DNA of 64,000 nucleotides from Steroidobacteraceae bacterium (GTDB taxonomy: Bacteria > Pseudomonadota > Gammaproteobacteria > Steroidobacterales > Steroidobacteraceae): positions 62,001-126,000 of the forward strand of contig JANWJS010000010.1 in NCBI GenBank assembly GCA_025451845.1, read 5' to 3'. The position numbers were made by a program, and so were the translations under genes. The notes under the pieces were generated by a model. The model was not told the DNA's origin. It saw only the letters and a list, made by a program, of their open reading frames with translations, and did not search any database. Shown here piece after piece: positions 7,495-15,627 of the stretch; the first letter of the stretch is position 1; each line of letters opens with the position of its first letter.

Positions 7495-10400
7495 ATGAAC
7501 CGCTGGTGGCCCGCGCGCAGTCCCCTCTACCGGCGGCTGTGCGCGGCCGCGGTGCTGGCCCCCATCGTGCTGGCGGGCGCTCTGGCTCTCGCCACTGCGC
7601 ACCTGACGCCACCCCCCTCTCTCGGCTCGATTCCGCCACAGCCCGCGGCGCCAAACAGCTATGCGAGGCGTGTGGTCGCGACGCTGCCGCCCTACACTCC
7701 CGAAACCCAGGTGTCGGGAGTGATCCGGATCTGGGGTCACGGCAACCCGAAGCTCCCCTGGATGCAGCATCTCGTGAAGCTGTGGGAACAGGGGTTTCGC
7801 CGCTTTCAGCCCGGCGCACGACTCGAATACCGTATGTACGGCACTTCTTCCGGCGTGCCGGCGCTGTTCACGGGAATCGGGGATATCGCCATACTGGGCG
7901 AAGAGGTACTGCCGCAGGAGCTGCGCGCGTTCCAGCGCGCCAAAGGCTACCGGCCGCTCGTCCTCCAAGTCATGACGGGCAGCCTCGATGTGCGTAACTT
8001 CGACTATGCCCAGCAGTTCTTCGTCCACGCCGGCAATCCACTCACTCACGTCACGCTGGGGCAGCTCGCCGCCATCTTCGGCGCCGGACAGGAGTCGGGT
8101 GACTCGCCCATCCGAACCTGGGGGCAGCTCGGCTTGCACGGCCGCTGGGCGCGCCAACCGATCCGGCCGTATGGCTGGGCGCTCCATGACAGCTTCGCGG
8201 TGTACCTGCAGCAAGCGTTGCTCGGCGGCAGTCATGAATGGAGCTGCGCGCTGCAGCAATACCGGCACATCTACCGGCCGGACGGCAGCATCTACGATCA
8301 CGGTCAGCAGATCCTCGATGCCCTGGCGAAGGATCCCGATGGCATTGCGGTTTCAAACATTCGCTATGCCGGTCGCGAGGTCAGGCCCCTCGCGCTCGGC
8401 GTCAGCCCCGAGGGTCCGTTCTACCAAGCCACCGAGCGCACCCTGATCGAGGGCCTATATCCGCTTGCGCGTACGCTGCCGGCGGTGGTCGATGTGCCGC
8501 CCGGCGGGAGGCTCGACCCCAAAGTGCGCGAATTCCTGCGCTACCTGTTGAGCCGCGATGGACAGCGCGCGGTGAACGAGGACGGGCGGTATCTGCCGCT
8601 CGCGGCAACCCTGCTGCGCACACAGCTGCGCAGGCTCCCGCCGTCTGCGACGGCAACGGATCCGAGGCATCGGCCAGCCGCCGCGCACACGCCGGGTGCC
8701 CTACGCATCTGGGGGCCGCCCGCCATGGCGGCAGTCCTCGCGCGCTGGGCGAGCGGCTTTCACCGGCTGCACCCCGACCTGACCGTCGAGCCACGGCTCG
8801 CAGGTTCCGATACTGCGATTCCGGGGTTGTATTCGGGGCGCGCCGACATCGCGCTCCTCGGGCGCCGCGATGATGAAACGGACGACAATGGCTTCTCGCG
8901 ACCGAAGGGCTATCGTTTCACGCGCCTCGAGCTGATGAACGGCAGCCTCGAGACGGAAGGACAATCGCCGGCACTGGCGGTGTTGGTGAGCCGCGATAAC
9001 CCGCTCTCGCGCCTGACCGTGGCGCAGCTGCGCCGCATCGCGGGCTGCTCCTGCGGACCCAACGCCGCTGCCCCGCTCACCTGGGGGGAGCTCGGTGCGG
9101 CGGGAGACTGGGCGATCCGGCCCGTGCACCTCTACCTGATGGACATCGACAGCGGGACCGGTGCGTATTTCCTAAACGCCGTGATGGGCGGCAGCGCCGC
9201 GCTCGCTTGGAGCCGCGTGCGCGAGTTTGATGACGCGCGCAGCGTCGACGGCTCGATGCAAACCGCCGCCGCGTTCACCGCGGCCGCTCTGCGTCGGGAC
9301 CCCGACGGAATTGCCGTGTCGAATGCCCGCTACGCGGGCACGGGATTGAAGCTCGTGGCCATTGGCGCGCGCAACGGCGGGCCTTTCGTGCTCCCCAGCC
9401 GGGAGTCGATCATTGCCGGCAGCTATCCGTTGGCCCGCGCCGCCTACGCCTTCATCGATCGCGCACCAGGTCAGCCGAGCGATCCCCGAGTCGACCAATT
9501 CCTGCAATACGTGCTGAGTCCGGCCGGACAGGCCGCCGTCAGGCGGACCAGTGGATATCTGCCGCTCGGCCCCAAAGTGCGGGCGAAGGAGCTCGGCGTG
9601 CTGAGCGCAGCCGCCGCACCTGCCGACTATGCCCGCGAGGTTGCCGCATCGCTCCCGGCCTACCGGCCGCGGGAGCAGGTGAGCGGAACCATCCGCCTCT
9701 GGGGTCACGGCAGCCCCAAGCACGATTTTTTGGGGAATCTCCTGCGGCGTTGGCAGCAGGACTTTCAGCGCCATCAGCCGCATGTCAGGATCGTCGACGA
9801 TATGTATGGCAGTGCCTCGGGCGTCGGCGCGCTCTACACCGGTGCGGGCGATCTCGCCATCCTGGGGGAGGAGGTCAGTCCGGCGGCGCAGCGGGCTTTC
9901 GAGCGGGAGCGCCATTACCCGCCGACTACTTTCGAGATCGCGACAGGCAATGTCGCCGTCAACTACTACGACTACGCCCACATGGTGTTCGTCAACCGCG
10001 CGAATCCATTGGACAGGCTCACCCTGCCGCAGCTGGCCCGAATTCTGGGAGATCCGCCTTCCGGGCACGGCTCGGGTCCCATCCGCACCTGGGGCGAGCT
10101 CGGGCTGAAGGGCGCGTGGGCGCAGCGGAAGATTCAACCCTACTCGTGGCGGTTCGATCAGGATTTCGGGCTTTTCCTGCGCGCCCGCGTACTCGGCGGC
10201 AGTGATCGATTCAATCCGAGCATCCACGAGTTCGTCACATACCAGCGTCCTGACGGTACTACGGATGACCGTGGAGAGCAGATCCTGCAGGCGTTGGCGC
10301 GCGACCCGGATGGCATCGCCGTTTCAAACCTTCGTTTCGCCAATCCGTCGGTCAAGATCGTCAAGCTCGCGGCGAGCTCGTCGGGGCCCTACGTCCTGCC

Positions 10401-11124
10401 AACCGTCGAGACGCTGATCTCGCAACGGTATCCGCTGACCCGAATCATCCCGGCCGTCGTGGATGTCCGGCCGGGACAGCCGCTGGATCCCGCCACTCGG
10501 GAGTTTCTGCGCTTCATCCTGAGCCGTGACGGGCAGCGCGCACTCATCGCGCAGAGCGGCTATCTGCCGCTTGGCTCGAGGTATGTCCGTGCGCAGCTGC
10601 GCAAGCTGGACGAGCTGAGTCGTTGTCGCGCGCCGAGCGGTTGCGGTGCCGGCTCTCCCCAGCACCGCCTCACGGCGCTGCAGCGACAGGAGCTCGCATC
10701 CAGCCCGGGACATCCGCCCGAAGGAGTCATTCGCGTCTGGGGAAATCCGGGCTTCCAACCGCTAGCGCAACGATGGGCACAGCGCTTCCGTGCCAGCCAT
10801 CCAGAGGACCGAATCGCGTTGCACATGACGGGAAGTGACACGGGCATGGCGGGCCTGTACACCGGTGAAGCCGACGTCGCCTTCCTGGGCCGCACGGCCA
10901 CTGACAGTGAGCTGCAGGCGTTCGAGTGGGTGTTTCGCCGTCCGCCGGCTTGCACCCAGATTGCGGCACACGGCATCGACACGCCGGGCAGGACGTCCCG
11001 CATCCGTTCTGTGTATGCATATCTCGACCCCGGGCCGGGCGCGCAGCCCGCGGCGGCGGCATTCCTCCACTACATTCTCAGCCAAGGCGGCCGGATCGGA
11101 CACTCATGCGCAACCACTCGATGA
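7495..11124 (+). CDS. Giant four-domain PstS-like binding protein (A-B-A'-B' architecture, last domain truncated)
   Basis: Translation most likely starts at ATG 7495 (MNRWWPARSP), giving 1209 residues with a signal/anchor segment at about 12-36. Four PstS-like units follow: A at about 60-382, B at 400-708, A' at 716-1042, B' from 1075. A and A' share VSGxIRxWGHG, GDxAILGEEV, IRTWGxLGL and DPDGIAVSNxR. B and B' share RxWGxP, GSDT, GLYxGxADxAxLGR. B' keeps only its first ~85 residues plus a C-terminal YAYLDPG...FLHYILS piece; its middle is missing. The A-to-A' offset is 655 residues, pointing to tandem duplication of a two-domain unit. Ordinary family members have one domain. The stop overlaps the next gene by 19 bases. 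Confidence 0.85.
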   Translation: MNRWWPARSPLYRRLCAAAVLAPIVLAGALALATAHLTPPPSLGSIPPQPAAPNSYARRVVATLPPYTPETQVSGVIRIWGHGNPKLPWMQHLVKLWEQGFRRFQPGARLEYRMYGTSSGVPALFTGIGDIAILGEEVLPQELRAFQRAKGYRPLVLQVMTGSLDVRNFDYAQQFFVHAGNPLTHVTLGQLAAIFGAGQESGDSPIRTWGQLGLHGRWARQPIRPYGWALHDSFAVYLQQALLGGSHEWSCALQQYRHIYRPDGSIYDHGQQILDALAKDPDGIAVSNIRYAGREVRPLALGVSPEGPFYQATERTLIEGLYPLARTLPAVVDVPPGGRLDPKVREFLRYLLSRDGQRAVNEDGRYLPLAATLLRTQLRRLPPSATATDPRHRPAAAHTPGALRIWGPPAMAAVLARWASGFHRLHPDLTVEPRLAGSDTAIPGLYSGRADIALLGRRDDETDDNGFSRPKGYRFTRLELMNGSLETEGQSPALAVLVSRDNPLSRLTVAQLRRIAGCSCGPNAAAPLTWGELGAAGDWAIRPVHLYLMDIDSGTGAYFLNAVMGGSAALAWSRVREFDDARSVDGSMQTAAAFTAAALRRDPDGIAVSNARYAGTGLKLVAIGARNGGPFVLPSRESIIAGSYPLARAAYAFIDRAPGQPSDPRVDQFLQYVLSPAGQAAVRRTSGYLPLGPKVRAKELGVLSAAAAPADYAREVAASLPAYRPREQVSGTIRLWGHGSPKHDFLGNLLRRWQQDFQRHQPHVRIVDDMYGSASGVGALYTGAGDLAILGEEVSPAAQRAFERERHYPPTTFEIATGNVAVNYYDYAHMVFVNRANPLDRLTLPQLARILGDPPSGHGSGPIRTWGELGLKGAWAQRKIQPYSWRFDQDFGLFLRARVLGGSDRFNPSIHEFVTYQRPDGTTDDRGEQILQALARDPDGIAVSNLRFANPSVKIVKLAASSSGPYVLPTVETLISQRYPLTRIIPAVVDVRPGQPLDPATREFLRFILSRDGQRALIAQSGYLPLGSRYVRAQLRKLDELSRCRAPSGCGAGSPQHRLTALQRQELASSPGHPPEGVIRVWGNPGFQPLAQRWAQRFRASHPEDRIALHMTGSDTGMAGLYTGEADVAFLGRTATDSELQAFEWVFRRPPACTQIAAHGIDTPGRTSRIRSVYAYLDPGPGAQPAAAAFLHYILSQGGRIGHSCATTR

Positions 11125-13202
11125 TCGCGGCCACAGCCGCCCTGGCGCTCGCCGCGCTGCCTGCCGCGGCATCCCCCGCAGCCCTGCGAAGCGTCAGCAT
11201 TCCTCCCTGGGCGCACGAGGTGGCATCGTTGCCGCCCTACCAGCCGTCCCGGCAGGTGAGCGGCACGGTGACGAGCTGGGGGCATGGCTTTCTCAAGGAA
11301 ATGATGCGCGACTGGGAGCAGGGCTTTCACCGTTTTCAGCCCAACGTCAGATTCCAGGATGATCTTGCGAGCAGCGCCGCCGCCATGGCCGGCCTCTACA
11401 CGGGCCGGGCGAACCTCGGCGTGTTGGCGCGGGAGATCGTGCCGATGGAGGTGGCCGCGTATCAGAAAATGACCGGTCAGAAGGTCTTCCCCGTCACGGT
11501 GCTCACCGGAAGCTACGCGGATCCCGACAAGCTGATGGCGCTCGGCATCTTCGTCAATCGTGACAATCCGCTGGCGCGGCTCGACTTCCGGCAGTTGGAT
11601 GCGATCTTCGGCGCGCAGCACCTCGGCGGTGCGCCGGCCAACATCCGCACCTGGGGCCGGCTCGGCCTCGGCGGTGCCTGGAAGGATCGGCCCATTCATC
11701 CCTACAGCGGCCCGGCGGGCGATGAGGCGCCGGCATTCTTCTTCTCGCAGACCGTGATGCACGGCAGCACGCTCTGGAACGGCAGACTGCAGCAGCTCGA
11801 CGAGATCACACGGACCGACGGCAAACAGATCGACGGCTACCAGCGCGCCGTCGATGCGGTCGCGACGGACCCCGACGGAGTCGCAGTTAGCGTCGCCGGC
11901 TATCACAACCCGCAAGCCAAGCTCGTTGCGATCGCCATCACCCCAACCGGTCCATATGTCGCGCCGACCCGCGCGAGCGTGGCCGACCGCAGCTATCCGC
12001 TGTCCCGCTCGGTCACTTTCTACATCAACGACGGCCCGAAGGTTACGCCCGACCCCGTGGTGGTGGAGTTCCTGCGCTACGTGTTGAGCCGCGACGGGCA
12101 GGAGCAGGCGCTGCGCGAGGGCGACTTCCTGCCGCTCACGCCGCAGATCGCGCGCGCCCAGCTCGCGAGGCTGTCGGACCGGATCCCGCAGCAAGCCGCT
12201 GCTGCTGAGCAGGGAAATAGCGACCAGGGCCAGCCGGCGCTGGAGCTCGTGCGCAAGATTCCCGTGCCGCGGATGACCGGGACCTGGGATCATCTGACGG
12301 TGGACCCGGCAACGGACCGGCTCTTTCTTTCCGCCCAGGATCAGCAGATGGTTTATGTGGTGCCCCTGAAGGGCGCGGCGGCGATCCAGCGGATCACCGC
12401 GGGTTTCGATCGGCCGCAGGGAGAGTTGTATGTGCCGGGGGTCGATCGACTCGTCGTCACCAACGGCCGCAGCGCACGAGTCAGCCTCCTCGGCGGACGC
12501 GACTTGCGGCCGGCCGCGGCGGTGACGATCTCCGCGGGCGCGGACATGATTGCCTCCGATCCGGCCCACGGCGTGCTCTATGTCGAGTCCGGCGGCACGG
12601 ACTCGCGCCGCGGCCCGGGTTGGCTCGCAGTGATCGACCCCCGCTCCGGCCGGGTGACGGGCAGAGTGAGCACGGGCTACCGCGCTGCGGCGCTCGTGCT
12701 GGCGCAGCGTGGCCGTCGGCTCTATGTGGCGATCCCGGCGCTCGATCAGGTGGCGGTGATCGACACCGATACGAGAAGCATAGTGAGTCGCTGGCAGGTC
12801 CCCGGCCGGCCCGCGTCGCTGGCGCTCGATGAGGCGAGCGGCCGCCTGTTCGTCGCCACGCGGACGTTCGCCGGGGATCCGCGGCCGCCCGTCCTCAGCG
12901 TGTTGGATACGAAGGATGGCCGGGTGCTGGCCACGCTGCCGAGCAAGGATGCCACCGAGAACATGTACTGGGACCCCGCTCACCGGCTGATCTACACGAG
13001 CAGCCTCGCCGGCTATGTGCAGGCGTATCGGGAGCGCGATGCGAACCACTACGGCCTGGTCGCCACGATCCGCACCGTGCCGCACGCCGGGACCTCGCAG
13101 CTCGTGCCCGGTCTCGATGAGCTTTGCGTCGCGGCTCCGCCACAGGCTGGGCAGCCGGCTGCGGTATGGGTGTTCCGACCGGTGGCCGCCGCCGTGAGGT
13201 AG
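11106..13202 (+). CDS. PstS-like binding domain fused to a YncE/YVTN-type beta-propeller
   Basis: The start at ATG 11106 (MRNHSM) gives 698 residues with a classical signal peptide (about 1-24, ending AAASPAA). Residues about 38-360 form a PstS-like domain: QVSGTVTSWGHG, LDAIFGAQ, NIRTWGRLGLGGAWKD, DPDGVAVSVAGY, EFLRYVLSRDGQ. From about 385 to the end the protein is a propeller of repeated DPATDRLFLS, DPAHGVLYV, VIDPRSGRV, VIDTDTRSI and DEASGRLFVA units, as in YncE/surface-layer YVTN proteins. The longer in-frame extension upstream is rejected because it lies inside the preceding gene and lacks a signal peptide. The fusion suggests a binding protein with a ligand- or partner-docking propeller. 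Confidence 0.87.
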   Translation: MRNHSMIAATAALALAALPAAASPAALRSVSIPPWAHEVASLPPYQPSRQVSGTVTSWGHGFLKEMMRDWEQGFHRFQPNVRFQDDLASSAAAMAGLYTGRANLGVLAREIVPMEVAAYQKMTGQKVFPVTVLTGSYADPDKLMALGIFVNRDNPLARLDFRQLDAIFGAQHLGGAPANIRTWGRLGLGGAWKDRPIHPYSGPAGDEAPAFFFSQTVMHGSTLWNGRLQQLDEITRTDGKQIDGYQRAVDAVATDPDGVAVSVAGYHNPQAKLVAIAITPTGPYVAPTRASVADRSYPLSRSVTFYINDGPKVTPDPVVVEFLRYVLSRDGQEQALREGDFLPLTPQIARAQLARLSDRIPQQAAAAEQGNSDQGQPALELVRKIPVPRMTGTWDHLTVDPATDRLFLSAQDQQMVYVVPLKGAAAIQRITAGFDRPQGELYVPGVDRLVVTNGRSARVSLLGGRDLRPAAAVTISAGADMIASDPAHGVLYVESGGTDSRRGPGWLAVIDPRSGRVTGRVSTGYRAAALVLAQRGRRLYVAIPALDQVAVIDTDTRSIVSRWQVPGRPASLALDEASGRLFVATRTFAGDPRPPVLSVLDTKDGRVLATLPSKDATENMYWDPAHRLIYTSSLAGYVQAYRERDANHYGLVATIRTVPHAGTSQLVPGLDELCVAAPPQAGQPAAVWVFRPVAAAVR

Positions 13203-13265
13203 GCCGCGTGGCGCCGTGACCGTCCTGTGGCAGCATTGCAAAGTCGCATTGTGCGGGAGCCCAAG

Positions 13266-13814
13266 ATGCCGAAGCCGCCGTCACGGACACTCAAGACATT
13301 CTCAATATTGCGCCTGCTGTGGGGCGCCGCACTGCTTTCTGCAGCACCGCCAGTCCTCCTGGCCGCGCCGCCCGCCGTGGGCCAGCCCGCTCCGCCCCTT
13401 TCGTTGCGGCAGCTCGACGGTCGCGAGTTCGACCTGGCGAAGCTGCGCGGCACGGTGCTGCTGGTGAACGTGTGGGCCACCTGGTGCTCGCCCTGCCGCG
13501 TCGAGATGCCGACGCTCGATGCCTTCTACCGCCGCTATCACTCGCGCGGGCTCGACGTTCTCGGCCTCAGCATCGATGAGGCGCCCGACGTGGCTCAGGT
13601 GCGCCAGGTCATGCGGCAATTCAGCTACCCGGCGGCGCTGGCGAGCGCGGCGCGGGTGAACGGTTTTGGCGAGCCGATTGCGGTCCCGATCACGTACGTC
13701 ATTGACGCCCGAGGCGTTATCCGCGCCGAGCTGCAGGCCGAAGGGCCGTCCGGCGTTTCGAGGCAGGCCCTGGAGCGGGCGGTATTGCCGCTCCTCGCGC
13801 GCAAGGGGCGATAG
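13266..13814 (+). CDS. TlpA-family periplasmic thiol:disulfide oxidoreductase
   Basis: The 182-residue protein starts best at ATG 13266 (MPKPPSRTLK), giving a signal/anchor segment at about 13-35 and a thioredoxin fold with the catalytic pair Cys74/Cys77 in NVWATWCSPCRVEMP. The VPITYVID stretch corresponds to the cis-proline region. TlpA proteins act outside the cytoplasmic membrane in reducing or exchanging disulfides. It ends the binding-protein cluster, 63 bases after the propeller fusion on the same strand. Because those binding proteins carry paired cysteines, they are possible clients; this is inference. Confidence 0.88.
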   Translation: MPKPPSRTLKTFSILRLLWGAALLSAAPPVLLAAPPAVGQPAPPLSLRQLDGREFDLAKLRGTVLLVNVWATWCSPCRVEMPTLDAFYRRYHSRGLDVLGLSIDEAPDVAQVRQVMRQFSYPAALASAARVNGFGEPIAVPITYVIDARGVIRAELQAEGPSGVSRQALERAVLPLLARKGR

Positions 13815-13957
13815 GTGTGCGGCCTTGAACTCGCGGGGGATGCGAGGGTACTGGCAGTGAAACCCCGGGACGCGCGGGAGGGAACTGGCAGAGCATGAAG
13901 CGAAACTGCCGGTAAACCCCGGCAGGTATACTTGGGGTACCTACGTCGAGGCGCCCC
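13815..13957 (+). promoter_or_regulatory. Leader region of ribBA with short repeats and a hairpin
   Basis: This 143-base gap separates the accessory block from the resumed riboflavin operon. It has two ACTGGCAG copies (13850-13857 and 13884-13891), a 7-bp hairpin CTGCCGG-taaacc-CCGGCAG at 13906-13925 and a -10-like TATACT at 13927-13932. No good -35 box is seen. It probably supplies an independent promoter for ribBA now that ribE is far away. Confidence 0.4.
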
Positions 13958-15148
13958 ATGTCCAAAGTCCTCCCCATTTCCGGCAAATCGGTCCCACCGG
14001 CCGGCTCCGCGGGCCTCAATTCCGTCGAGGAAATCGCCGCGGACCTCAGGGCCGGGCGCATGGTCCTCATCATGGACGACGAGGACCGCGAGAACGAAGG
14101 GGATCTGATCATGGCCGCGGAACTCGCAACTCCTGAGGCCGTGGCGTTCATGATTCGCCATACGAGCGGCATCATCTGCGTCCCGATGGAGGAGGACCGC
14201 CTGGCGCGGCTCGACCTGCCGCAGATGGTCGCCAGCAACAGCGAATCGCACCGGACCGCCTTCACCGTGTCCGTGGACGTGCGTGCCGGCACGACGACGG
14301 GTGTCTCTTCGGGCGATCGGGCAGCCACGATCCACGCTCTGGCTGACGCGCGCTCGAAGCCGCAGGACTTCGCGCGACCCGGGCACATCTTTCCGCTGCG
14401 CTCGCGCCGCGGCGGCGTGCTGGTGAGGACCGGGCACACCGAGGCCGCCGTGGATCTCTGCCGTCTGGCCGGCCTGCAGCCCGTCGGGGTCATCGGCGAA
14501 GTCATGAACGAAGATGGGACGATGGCGCGGCGGCCGCAGCTCGAGGCCTTTGCGAAGCATCATGGGGTGAAAATCGGCACCATCGCCGATGTCATCCGCT
14601 ACCGCCTGCGCAATGAGCGTTCCGTCGAGCGGGTGAACGCGCAGGCCGTGCAGACGGAGCTCGGCGAGTTCACGCTGTACGCCTACGAGGACCGCGTCAG
14701 CCAGGAGGTGCATCTCGCCCTGACCCGCGGGACACTGCGAGGTGAGGAGCCCCCTCTCGTCCGCGTCCATGTGGTGGATCCATTGCGCGACCTCCTTGGC
14801 ATCCGGGCGGACCCCTTGGCGTGGACGCTGCGGGCGGCCATGGAGCGGATCGCGCGTGCTGGCAGCGGCGTCATCGTGATTCTGCGCGACCGGGAGTCGC
14901 CGGATGATCTGCTGGATGCGGTGCGATCGTTGGCGGCACCAAGTATGGGCGGGGATGCCCGGCCCGATGCGGGGGTTGGGCGCGGCGTGCGACGGGATGG
15001 CGAGGTCCTGCGGACCTTTGGCGTCGGCGCCCAGATTCTCAAGGACCTCGGCGTGCGCCGGATGCGGGTGCTGTCAGCGCCGAAGCAAATACACGGCATC
15101 GCGGCGTTTGGCCTGGAAGTTGACAGTTACGTCGGAGAGGATGGTTGA
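13958..15148 (+). CDS. ribBA: RibBA-type protein: DHBP synthase with a degenerate GTP cyclohydrolase II-like domain
   Basis: The 396-residue protein has an intact N-terminal 3,4-dihydroxy-2-butanone-4-phosphate synthase domain (about residues 20-220). It shows DDEDRENEGDLI (acidic metal site), HTSGIICVPM, GDRAATI and RPGHIFPLRSRRGGVLVRTGHTEAAVDL. The C-terminal domain (about 225-396) aligns in outline with GTP cyclohydrolase II. The segment that normally carries the zinc cysteines (HSECLTGD...RCDCG) reads HVVDPLRDLLGIRADPLAW, with no cysteine. So only the RibB activity is expected, and a separate RibA is needed for GTP ring opening. It overlaps ribH by 4 bases. Confidence 0.93.
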   Translation: MSKVLPISGKSVPPAGSAGLNSVEEIAADLRAGRMVLIMDDEDRENEGDLIMAAELATPEAVAFMIRHTSGIICVPMEEDRLARLDLPQMVASNSESHRTAFTVSVDVRAGTTTGVSSGDRAATIHALADARSKPQDFARPGHIFPLRSRRGGVLVRTGHTEAAVDLCRLAGLQPVGVIGEVMNEDGTMARRPQLEAFAKHHGVKIGTIADVIRYRLRNERSVERVNAQAVQTELGEFTLYAYEDRVSQEVHLALTRGTLRGEEPPLVRVHVVDPLRDLLGIRADPLAWTLRAAMERIARAGSGVIVILRDRESPDDLLDAVRSLAAPSMGGDARPDAGVGRGVRRDGEVLRTFGVGAQILKDLGVRRMRVLSAPKQIHGIAAFGLEVDSYVGEDG

Positions 15149-15621
15149 GCGCACCGCGCGTCCTGGAGGGAGAGATCGTCGCTCGCGGCCGCAGGGTGGC
15201 CATCGTCGCGGCGCGGTTCAACGACTTCATCGTCTCCAGTCTGCTCAAGGGAGCGACAGCGGCCTGGCTGGAGCGCGGGGGTCCCGCGGAGGACCTGCTG
15301 GTGGCGCGTGTGCCCGGGGCGTTCGAGGTTCCGGTCGTCGCGCGCAGGCTGGCGCTGTCAGGCCGCTATGACGCTGTCGTGGCGCTCGGCTGTGTCATTC
15401 GCGGGGATACGCCGCATTTCGAGTATGTCGCGGGCGAGTGCGCGCGCGGATTGCAGCTTGCGAGCCTGGAGACAGGCGTGCCCATCATCTTCGGCGTGCT
15501 CACCGTCGAGACGGTGGAGCAGGCGCTCGAGCGTGCGGCTACGACCGCGGGCAACAAGGGCGGCGAATCCATGGATGCGGCCCTGGAGATGGCGAGCCTC
15601 ATTGCGCGCCTCTCTTCCTGA
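15145..15621 (+). CDS. ribH: 6,7-dimethyl-8-ribityllumazine synthase
   Basis: The 158-residue protein is lumazine synthase, which condenses the RibB product with the ribityl-pyrimidine to give the substrate of RibE. Family motifs are ARFNDFIVSSLLKGA, VPGAFEVPVVARRLA, CVIRGDTPHFEYV and FGVLTVETVEQALERA, including the catalytic His of the DTPHFEY segment. The start is a TTG at 15145 that overlaps the ribBA stop (TTGA). The nearby ATG at 15141 is in another frame, so TTG with translational coupling is the best reading. nusB follows 6 bases later. Confidence 0.95.
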   Translation: MSAPRVLEGEIVARGRRVAIVAARFNDFIVSSLLKGATAAWLERGGPAEDLLVARVPGAFEVPVVARRLALSGRYDAVVALGCVIRGDTPHFEYVAGECARGLQLASLETGVPIIFGVLTVETVEQALERAATTAGNKGGESMDAALEMASLIARLSS

Positions 15622-15627
15622 CATGCA

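Noticed and set aside
10926-11105. Longer N-terminus for the PstS-propeller fusion
   Set aside because: The extension is the out-of-frame shadow of the previous gene; ATG 11106 begins a classical signal peptide.
4917-13202. Standard Pst phosphate importer
   Set aside because: No pstC, pstA, pstB or phoU nearby, and multiple binding proteins in a row do not fit that operon.
13840-13930. Possible FMN riboswitch upstream of ribBA (GGCAGTGAAACCCCGGGAC loosely recalls the conserved core)
   Set aside because: The conserved closing stem and the ordered P2-P6 elements of the RFN fold could not be found; the resemblance is short and could be chance. A covariance-model search would settle it.
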